The position numbers were made by a program, and so were the translations under genes. Of a DNA stretch of 13,059 bases, positions 7,703 through 13,059 are shown one piece after another. This DNA is from Bacteroidetes bacterium QH_10_64_19 (GTDB lineage: Bacteria; Bacteroidota; Rhodothermia; Rhodothermales; Salinibacteraceae), in NCBI GenBank assembly GCA_003023125.1, contig PXSY01000152.1:1-13059 (forward strand). The letters run 5' to 3'. A model generated the notes under the pieces. That model was not told where the DNA came from, ran no database searches, and saw only the letters and a list, made by a program, of their open reading frames with translations. Numbering within the stretch: the first letter of the stretch is position 1; each line of letters begins with the position of its first letter.

Positions 7703-7969
7703 ATGATTACTAAGGACGAGAAACAGGAAATTGTAGATCGGTTCGGCAATGGACCGGACGACACCGGAACTCCTGAGGTGCAAATCGCGATTTTTACGAA
7801 GCGCATTCAGCGCCTCACGGAGCATCTCGAAGACCATCCTAACGATAACTCCACCCGTCAAGGATTGCTCGATCTCGTCGGCAAGCGACGGCGGTTGCTC
7901 AACTATCTGCAAGAGAATGAAGTTGAGCGCTACCGTTCGATCCGAGATGAGCTCGACCTTCGGAAGTAG
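7703..7969 (+). CDS. rpsO: 30S ribosomal protein S15
   Basis: S15 binds 16S rRNA early in assembly of the 30S platform. The 88-residue product has the normal length (about 88-90) and the full pattern: ITKDEKQEIVDRFG at the N-terminus, DDTGTPEVQIAIFTKRIQRL (residues 19-38), the conserved STRQGLLDLVGKRRRLLNYL (about 53-72) that contacts rRNA, and a C-terminal helix ending in DELDLRK. The start ATG at 7703 has a purine stretch (AAAGAGG) about 17-23 bases upstream, too far to be a normal ribosome binding site. In many bacteria S15 represses its own translation by binding its leader. The 130-base spacer could host such a site, but I see no specific match. It precedes pnp by 141 bases, the usual rpsO-pnp pairing. 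Confidence 0.98.
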   Translation: MITKDEKQEIVDRFGNGPDDTGTPEVQIAIFTKRIQRLTEHLEDHPNDNSTRQGLLDLVGKRRRLLNYLQENEVERYRSIRDELDLRK

Positions 7970-7986
7970 CCTGTCATCATTCGGCG

Positions 7987-8004
7987 TCCCGACGTCCGTC
8001 GGGA
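7987..8004 (+). promoter_or_regulatory. rpsO-pnp spacer hairpin, possible RNA-processing site
   Basis: TCCCGAC (7987-7993) and GTCGGGA (7998-8004) form a perfect seven-pair stem over a GTCC tetraloop, 17 bases after rpsO. A moderately T-rich stretch (GTTTGTTATGTT) follows a few bases later. In Escherichia coli the rpsO-pnp spacer contains an RNase III-cut stem that permits PNPase to control its own mRNA. The same role here is an analogy, not shown. Confidence 0.45.
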
Positions 8005-8110
8005 GGCCGTTTGTTATGTTAAGGCTGTGACTGGTCTGAGGGGCTGTTTGCGTCCCTCGGTCGGAACCCCTTTCGCCATTGTTGACTCTGAGTGTATCAA
8101 ACTGAGATTT

Positions 8111-10246
8111 ATGAAGCCTGAAGCAGCGATTCAAGACATCGAATTTGTCCCAGAGCGGTCTCTGTCTCTAGAGACCGGTCGCATTGCCAAGCAAGCCGAC
8201 GGATCCGTCGTGGCCCGGTTGGGCGACACGATGGTCCTGTCCACCGCCACGATCAGCGACTCGGTTAACGAGTCCAACTTCTTTCCGCTCACTGTCGACT
8301 ACCGAGAGAAGTTTGCCGCCGGGGGGAAGGTGCCGGGCGGATTCATCAAGCGCGAAGGACGTCCCACGGACAAGGAGACGCTGACGGCCCGGCTCATTGA
8401 CCGGGCCGTGCGGCCGCTCTTTCCGGACGGGTTTTACCACGACGTCCACGTCGTCAACTTCGTCATCTCGGCTGGGCAGGACTTCGACGCGGACGTCATC
8501 GCGGGCGTCGGGTCGTCCGCGGCGCTCATGTTGTCGGGGGCACCCTTCGCCGGGCCCATCGCCGAGGTGCGCGTGGGCCGCGTCGACGGCGAGTACATCG
8601 TCAACCCGACGATGCAGCAGACAGAAGAGAGCGACATCGACCTCGTGGTGGCGGGGAAGGAAGATGCCCTCGTCATGGTGGAGGGCGAAGCCCACGAGAT
8701 CAGTGAGGAGAGCATGATCGAGGCGCTTGACGAAGCGCATCGGTCAATCCGGCGGCTTTGCCGGGGGCAGCACAAGCTGATCGACCAAGTCGGAGAGCCG
8801 GAGCCCTTCGAGTGGGAGGCCGACCTCGTGCCGGAACAGCTCGTCGAACAAATGAAAGAGCAGTACGGCTCGAAGGTCGCCGATCACATCTACGGCCCGT
8901 ACAGCAAGGAGACCTTCCACGGGGGCATCGGCGACCTCAAGGACGAGGCCGCCGATGAGGTGCTCGGAGACGAGGGCGAAACGCCGGAAGGCTACACCGC
9001 CTCCGATGTCCGCGACGCGATCGGTGAGGTCGAGAAGGCGGAGATGCGCAAGATGATTGTCGAGGAAGGCAAGCGCATCGACGGCCGCGACCAGGCCGAC
9101 GTACGGGACCTGTGGATGGAGGTCGGCTACCTTCCGCGCGTGCACGGGTCGGCCATCTTTACGCGGGGCGAGACGCAGGTGCTCGGCTCCATCACGCTCG
9201 GTACGTCCGAGGACGTGCAGCCGGTGGACGAGGTCTTTGCCGACACCGACAAGCCCTTCTACCTGCACTACCGCTTTCCACCGTTCTCTGTGGGCGAGGC
9301 CAGCTACCTGCGCGGGCCCAAGCGTCGAGAGATCGGCCACAGCATGCTCGCCGAGCGCGCCCTCCGTCCGGTGATTCCGGAGCAGGACGAATTCCCCTAC
9401 ACCATCCGCATCAACACCGACGTGATGGAGTCGAACGGTTCTTCGTCGATGGCGAGCGTGTGTGCCGGTAGCCTGGCGCTCATGGATGCGGGCGTCCCCA
9501 TCGAGAAGCCCGTGGCCGGCATCGCCATGGGGCTCGTTCAGCAGGGCGACGAGACGAGTGTGCTTACCGACATCCTCGGCCAGGAGGACCACCTGGGCGA
9601 CATGGACTTTAAGATCACGGGCACGCGGGACGGCATTACGGCCTGCCAGATGGACATGAAGATCGAAGGCCTCTCCCGCGACGTGATGCTCAAGGCCCTG
9701 AAGCAGTCCCGAGAGGCCCGGCACTTCATCCTCGATAGCATGGAGGAGGTCATTTCGGAACCGCGGGAAGAACTCTCCGAGCACGCCCCACGCCTCACCA
9801 AGCTCACGATCGATCCGGACCGCATCGGCGCCGTCATTGGTCCGGGCGGGAAGGTCGTGAAGAGCGTGCAGGAAGAGACCAACACGGAGATCACCGTAGA
9901 GGAGGAAGAAGGCGTCGGGATCGTGACGATCGCGGCGACCAATCAGAGCGACGCGGAGGCCGCCATCGAGCGCGTCAAACAGATTGTGGCTGTGCCCGAG
10001 GAAGGCGAAGACTACGTGGGTACTGTGAAGGGCATTCGCGACTTCGGAGCGTTCGTGGAGATCATGCCCGAGCAGACCGGCCTTCTTCACGTCTCCGAGA
10101 TCGACCACGACTATGTCGAGAGCGTGGAGAATTATATGGAGGTGGGCGATAAGGTCAAGGTCCATCTCCTCGAAGTACATGACGACGGCAAGATGCGCCT
10201 CACACGGAAGCCGTTTGTTTCCGAGGAAGACGGAGAAAGCGCATAG
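8111..10246 (+). CDS. pnp: Polyribonucleotide nucleotidyltransferase (PNPase)
   Basis: PNPase is a trimeric phosphorolytic 3'-5' exoribonuclease central to mRNA decay. The 711-residue product is intact. The first RNase PH-like domain begins near residue 10 and includes FPLTVDYREKFAAGGKVPGG. A helical linker is followed by KRIDGR (321-326) and the second RNase PH-like domain with RGETQVLGSITLGT, GSSSMASVCAGSLALMDAG and the metal-site region GDMDFKITGTRDGI (from residue 496). The KH domain has RIGAVIGPGGKVV (from 571), and the S1 domain from about 634 has GIRDFGAFVEIMPEQTGLLH. It ends soon after the S1 domain. I chose ATG 8111 (MKPEAAIQDIEF) over an in-frame upstream GTG at 8027 because the extra 28 residues look non-conserved. 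Many acidic replacements fit a salt-adapted protein. A strong terminator follows. Confidence 0.98.
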   Translation: MKPEAAIQDIEFVPERSLSLETGRIAKQADGSVVARLGDTMVLSTATISDSVNESNFFPLTVDYREKFAAGGKVPGGFIKREGRPTDKETLTARLIDRAVRPLFPDGFYHDVHVVNFVISAGQDFDADVIAGVGSSAALMLSGAPFAGPIAEVRVGRVDGEYIVNPTMQQTEESDIDLVVAGKEDALVMVEGEAHEISEESMIEALDEAHRSIRRLCRGQHKLIDQVGEPEPFEWEADLVPEQLVEQMKEQYGSKVADHIYGPYSKETFHGGIGDLKDEAADEVLGDEGETPEGYTASDVRDAIGEVEKAEMRKMIVEEGKRIDGRDQADVRDLWMEVGYLPRVHGSAIFTRGETQVLGSITLGTSEDVQPVDEVFADTDKPFYLHYRFPPFSVGEASYLRGPKRREIGHSMLAERALRPVIPEQDEFPYTIRINTDVMESNGSSSMASVCAGSLALMDAGVPIEKPVAGIAMGLVQQGDETSVLTDILGQEDHLGDMDFKITGTRDGITACQMDMKIEGLSRDVMLKALKQSREARHFILDSMEEVISEPREELSEHAPRLTKLTIDPDRIGAVIGPGGKVVKSVQEETNTEITVEEEEGVGIVTIAATNQSDAEAAIERVKQIVAVPEEGEDYVGTVKGIRDFGAFVEIMPEQTGLLHVSEIDHDYVESVENYMEVGDKVKVHLLEVHDDGKMRLTRKPFVSEEDGESA

Positions 10247-10302
10247 CTCCCGTCGTGTCGGCCCGGCAGTTCCAGGCCGACGCAGACGCACTCGTAGAAT
10301 CG

Positions 10303-10334
10303 AACGGCGAGGGCCCTCCGGCTCTCGCCGTTTG
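10303..10334 (+). terminator. Strong intrinsic terminator after pnp
   Basis: Arms 10303-10315 and 10320-10332 pair over 13 positions (AACGGCGAGGGCC with GGCTCTCGCCGTT, one G-U) around a CTCC loop and run into a short T tract. It lies 57 bases after the pnp stop and 57 before galE. It is the clearest terminator of the window and marks the end of the rimP-to-pnp cluster. Confidence 0.85.
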
Positions 10335-10390
10335 TATAGCGCCCGTATCAACGGAATTCTCGATCGCCCTACACAGCCCTCATTCCAACC

Positions 10391-11386
10391 ATGCGCGTTC
10401 TCGTTACGGGAGGGGCCGGATACATCGGAAGTACCGTGGCCCGGCAACTGACAGAGACCGGATACGACGTCGTGGTGCTCGACAACCTGTCGCAGGGGAA
10501 TCGTGCGGCGGTTCCGGACGCGGCTACGTTCGTCCACGGCGACCTGCGGGATCAGGCGTTGGTCCACCGCACGCTCGCCGACCATCGCCCGGACGCCATC
10601 ATGCACTTTGCCTCGCACACCCTGGTGGGCGAGTCGATGGAAAAGCCTTTGCTGTACCTCGACGACAATGTCCGGTGCGGCGCCAATTTGATGCGGGCGG
10701 CTGTGGAGCACGACGTGGGCCGCTTTATCCTGTCCTCAACGGCCAATCTCTTCGGGCTGCCCGAGCGCATTCCGATCGACGAGGAGGTGGAGATCGACCC
10801 GGGCAGTCCGTACGGAGAGTCGAAATTCATCCTGGAACGGATGCTACACTGGCTCGACGAGATTCACGACCTTCAGTACGCCGCCCTTCGCTACTTCAAC
10901 GCGGCCGGCGCAGCTGGGCCCGACCAGGGTGAAGACCACGATCCCGAAACCCATCTCATTCCGCTTGTCCTTCAGGTGGCGCTCGGTCAGCGCGAGAAAA
11001 TCGTGATCTTTGGGGACGACTACGACACGCCCGACGGCACCTGCGTGCGGGACTACGTCCACGTCCTCGACCTCGCGCAGGCCCACATTCGGGCCCTGGA
11101 AGCGCTGGATGATGAAAGCCGGGTTTACAACCTTGGCAACGGAGAGGGCCACAGTGTCCGAGAGGTCATTGACACTGCGCGACGAGTGACCGGGCGAGAG
11201 ATTCCCGCCGAGGTGGGCGATCCCCGGCCGGGCGACCCTGCCGTGCTGATTGCCAGCAGCGAGAAAATCCGCGAGGACCTTGGCTGGACGCCCGAGTACG
11301 GCGACCTCGACGACATCATCGGTTCGGCCTGGGAGTGGCACCGCCGCCATCCTCACGGCTACGAGACGGATGGTCATGCGAATTAG
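10391..11386 (+). CDS. galE: UDP-glucose 4-epimerase (GalE family)
   Basis: GalE interconverts UDP-glucose and UDP-galactose and supplies sugars for polysaccharides and glycolipids. The 331-residue product is a full-length extended short-chain dehydrogenase. The NAD-binding GGAGYIG (residues 7-13) is followed by VLDNLSQG, then [15 protein letters not shown], the Ser/Thr motif SSTANLFG (115-122) and the catalytic YGESK (141-145). [13 protein letters not shown] stretch, [18 protein letters not shown] and a C-terminal substrate-binding segment complete it. The residue pattern around [20 protein letters not shown] is that of true GalE rather than dTDP-glucose dehydratases. SSTANLFG differs from the common SSTAAVYG, so the sugar preference is not certain and other UDP-hexose 4-epimerases are possible. 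The start ATG 10391 gives the standard [11 protein letters not shown]-terminus. It stands after a terminator, so it is probably transcribed by itself. Confidence 0.93.
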   Translation: MRVLVTGGAGYIGSTVARQLTETGYDVVVLDNLSQGNRAAVPDAATFVHGDLRDQALVHRTLADHRPDAIMHFASHTLVGESMEKPLLYLDDNVRCGANLMRAAVEHDVGRFILSSTANLFGLPERIPIDEEVEIDPGSPYGESKFILERMLHWLDEIHDLQYAALRYFNAAGAAGPDQGEDHDPETHLIPLVLQVALGQREKIVIFGDDYDTPDGTCVRDYVHVLDLAQAHIRALEALDDESRVYNLGNGEGHSVREVIDTARRVTGREIPAEVGDPRPGDPAVLIASSEKIREDLGWTPEYGDLDDIIGSAWEWHRRHPHGYETDGHAN

Positions 11387-11413
11387 GCGTTGCTAATGAC
11401 TCGCTTAGCAGCC
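11386..11413 (+). other. Stem-loop at the end of galE
   Basis: TGCTAA (11391-11396) pairs with TTAGCA (11405-11410) over an 8-nt loop. A GGC/GCC extension across a 2-base bulge reaches back to the last base of the galE stop codon. No T tract follows, so its effect on termination is uncertain. Confidence 0.35.
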
Positions 11414-11430
11414 GGAATGTCGTCCCACGT

Positions 11431-11517
11431 TTGCCTCTCAATGAAACAGCCTGATAAGCACGGGCGAGAGGGGGCGGGAGCACGGACACACTGCTCCGGA
11501 GAGAGGCAATATCAGGC
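11431..11517. repeat. Crossing inverted repeats in the galE-scpA spacer
   Basis: Arm A TTGCCTCTC (11431-11439) is the exact reverse complement of A' GAGAGGCAA (11501-11509). Arm B GCCTGATA (11449-11456) is the exact reverse complement of B' TATCAGGC (11510-11517). The order is A, B, A', B', with A' and B' directly adjacent, which is the order of a pseudoknot or of two alternative folds. Between B and A' lies a further stem, GGAGCA (11477-11482) with TGCTCC (11492-11497). The rest of the 259-base spacer holds nothing I can name. Confidence 0.55.
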
Positions 11518-11645
11518 CTCAAGTCCAGATGCGATTACCATGTCATGGGCTTCAGATGGGTAGAAGTGCATACACATACGGTTCACCGCCGATGACCCGC
11601 GACAATGAATAACGACACCGCCTGTTCACGACAGCCAGATCGGTC

Positions 11646-12234
11646 ATGTACCGCGTGGAACTGGAGCAATTCGAAGGGCCGATGGACCTGCTCCTGTTTT
11701 TCATTAAGCGGGACGAGATCGACGTTTACGACATTCCACCAGCTTTCGACGCGCCGCGAGCACCGCCGTGAGCATTTCGTTCGGGGCGATGCGCCCGACG
11801 ATCGTGAACGGATGGAAGAGGATCACGAAGTGGAGGTGGACGCCTCCGTGTACGACCTGGTAGAAGCGCTCGGGCGCGTTCTGGAGGGGGACGAGGACGA
11901 AGAGGATGAGCCGGTGCACGAGGTGGAGCCCGTCGAGCACACGGTGGAAGAACAACAGCGCTACGTCCTTCGTCGGCTCGACCGTGAGTCTCGCGTCTCC
12001 TTCCGGGACCTCGTCCAGCGAAAGTCCAGAGGGTTTGTCATCGCAACGTTTTTGGCCCTTCTCGAACTGGCGCGTCAACAGTATCTCCGGCTCCAGGTGG
12101 AGGACGAAGCCACCGACGTTCTCGTGGAGGCCCGGGAGGAGCAGCCCCTTCAACTCGACGATTCGGGGCCTCAGGACATGCCCCAACCGCAGGGAGATGG
12201 CGCCGTCCAGGACGATCCGGACCTGTCCGAATAG
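11646..12234 (+). pseudogene. scpA: scpA, segregation and condensation protein A, with internal deletion and frame change
   Basis: ScpA is the kleisin subunit that bridges SMC ATPase heads in the bacterial condensin complex. From ATG 11646 the first 31 residues are a typical ScpA start: [20 protein letters not shown], then [11 protein letters not shown]. That frame then reaches TGA at 11769. From about 11740 a second frame carries the middle and C-terminus: [17 protein letters not shown], a long acidic linker, and the winged-helix part VSFRDLVQRKSRGFVIATFL followed by ALLELARQQYLRLQVEDE. It ends DDPDLSE at TAG 12232. By comparison with ordinary ScpA (240-280 residues) about 80 residues after DIP are missing, a loss of 3n+2 bases. 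These include the rest of the N-terminal domain, which contacts SMC. As written it cannot make a working kleisin. No scpB follows. A sequence or assembly deletion and a real mutation are both possible. Confidence 0.85.
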
Positions 12235-12345
12235 GCGCCTCAAGACTTCGCGTCTCCGGCTCCTGCCATTTTTGACGAAGCCGTGCTGGGGCTGTGGATA
12301 TTTCTGCCGGGGGAGGTAATTCTACACTTCAGCTCCGCCCTCCCA
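12235..12345. other. Spacer between converging scpA and the DUF2809-like gene
   Basis: No gene or clear terminator is seen in these 111 bases. A + frame stays open (AVLGLWIFLPGEVILHFSSA) but resembles nothing I know and does not match ScpB, the usual ScpA partner. Confidence 0.3.
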
Positions 12346-12762
12346 TCAGGTCACCATGAAAGGTCGGAGTCTATTGGTCGAGGTCCGCTGAGACACCACC
12401 TGCACGAATAGCCCTCCACACACCGCCCCGATGGCGTAGTGCAGGAGGTCCTATCGTCCGAATGTGCTCCCGGGAAGGGCGTGTCCGAAGAACGTGTCCC
12501 GAATGGCTTCGAGCCGGGCAGGCGACCACAGCTGTAAAAATTCCAGCCCGCACGTGACGATGAACACACCTCCGGCGACGGTCCAGGGGGAGAGCGAGGG
12601 AACGGCCAGCACCACGACGACCGTCCAGAAGATTGCGTAGAGGACGCCGCCCGCGTGCCCGTGGATCCCCCCTGCAGCGGGGCCCCCGTACAACTTCGTT
12701 CCGATGCCCAGGGGGATGAGCACGCGAAGACTGAGGGCCAGTCGTCGTCGAATCGGATGCAT
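12346..12762 (-). pseudogene. DUF2809-like small membrane protein, interrupted by one in-frame TAG
   Basis: On the minus strand, from ATG at 12762, a hydrophobic protein reads through 103 residues to a TAG at 12453-12451. It then continues in the same frame with DLLHYAIGAVCGGLFVQVVS to a TGA at 12348-12346. The part before the stop has RVLIPLGIGTKL, AIFWTVVVVLAVPSLSPWTV and GLEFLQLWSPARLEAIRDTF, then GSTFGR. The family pattern E..QL.......R....G...L G(S/T)TF.W.DLL.YA.GA runs straight across the stop, and the TAG falls at the variable position just before DLL. Four membrane segments are visible, two fully before and one after the stop, the usual size (about 120-140 residues) of DUF2809 proteins, whose function is unknown. 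TAG ends several genes here (rbfA, rpsO, pnp, galE), so general readthrough is not expected. Family assignment is from memory of motifs. Confidence 0.65.
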
Positions 12763-13059
12763 GGAACGGCCGCTCGCAGTCTGTGGCGTAGATCAAGACG
12801 GGCTCTGTGGAGTCGGAGATAATCGGAGACCGAACCGTCGTTCCCCAGACGGCATACCAACAGTGGCGGCCTGTGCGTCGGACCCCCAAACATCCTGTTC
12901 ACCGTGATCCCGAACGTCCCGATAACGGGAGGGAGCAGGAATGGGAACGCTTCTTGCGCGATCATTTCGTGCATTGTTATTCGTGCATTGCTACTCGGTG
13001 TAGTCGTACCAGTCATGTCTCATCTCCTCCCGTTCCGTCCGAATCGAGTGATTGCCATC
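12763..13059. other. Right edge: 297 bases without an assignable gene
   Basis: No recognised gene lies here. On the minus strand an ATG at 13016 follows a good purine stretch (GGGAGGAGATGAGAC) and opens a frame with EAFPFLLPPVIGTFGITVN that later overlaps the DUF2809-like gene in another frame; the later part looks like shadow sequence. On the + strand a frame stays open to the window end, with IVIRALLLGVVVPVMSHLLP, which could be the beginning of a membrane protein continuing outside. The two readings are largely antisense to each other and neither has family evidence. Confidence 0.3.
12966..12990. repeat. Tandem 11-base direct repeat
   Basis: TTCGTGCATTG occurs at 12966-12976 and again at 12980-12990, separated by three bases (period 14). 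It may be a small duplication by replication slippage. Two half-sites of a regulator would also look like this, but the 14-base period is not a whole helical turn multiple. Confidence 0.5.

Noticed and set aside
8744..10711. 655-codon minus-strand frame opposite pnp and galE
   Set aside because: It crosses two confirmed genes and a terminator on the other strand, with no recognisable domain.
11418..11564. 48-codon + strand ORF between galE and scpA
   Set aside because: It runs over the inverted repeats, has no homologous feature or ribosome binding site, and looks like chance.
12238..12350. Possible scpB remnant after scpA
   Set aside because: The open frame shows no ScpB winged-helix pattern.
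1..13059. CRISPR array, insertion sequence, tRNA or rRNA genes
   Set aside because: No regularly spaced repeats, no transposase frames or terminal inverted repeats, and no cloverleaf or rRNA-like segments were seen.

Overview
The window reads as a chromosomal segment of a halophilic member of the Bacteroidota/Rhodothermota, closest in style to Salinibacter. The grounds are high GC, strongly acidic proteins with very long Asp/Glu-rich tails or inserts (NusA, IF2), start codons almost without Shine-Dalgarno sequences, and protein sequences that look Salinibacter-like to the eye. No database search was possible, so the genus is an inference.

Positions 1-90 are the last codons of an unidentified upstream gene. 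Positions 91-392 are a non-coding, hairpin-rich leader with a perfect 20-bp palindrome and two terminator-like stem-loops. The second of these ends only 17 bases before the next gene. From 393 to 10246 runs the classical transcription/translation cluster on the + strand: rimP, nusA, infB, rbfA, truB, ribF, rpsO, pnp. It covers 30S maturation (RimP, RbfA), transcription elongation/termination control (NusA), initiation (IF2), tRNA pseudouridylation (TruB), flavin cofactor synthesis (RibF), ribosomal protein S15 and RNA turnover (PNPase). A strong terminator at 10303-10334 closes the cluster. A UDP-glucose 4-epimerase-type gene (galE), a 259-bp spacer with crossing inverted repeats, an scpA locus, and a minus-strand DUF2809-like membrane protein gene follow.

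The main surprise is gene damage. nusA lacks about 25 codons at the KH1/KH2 junction and changes frame there. truB has lost its catalytic N-terminal half, changes frame twice and has an in-frame TGA. scpA lacks about 80 codons and changes frame. The DUF2809 gene has one in-frame TAG. Between them rimP, infB, rbfA, ribF, rpsO, pnp and galE are full length with conserved motifs. Two explanations compete: small deletions introduced by sequencing or assembly (most likely, because nusA is normally essential), or real gene decay with functional copies elsewhere. Raw reads or a close relative would decide. I found no CRISPR array, transposase, tRNA, rRNA or phage gene, and no convincing unknown multi-gene system. 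The best candidates for undescribed biology are the structured leader, the crossing inverted repeats after galE, and the charge-partitioned IF2 N-terminus.
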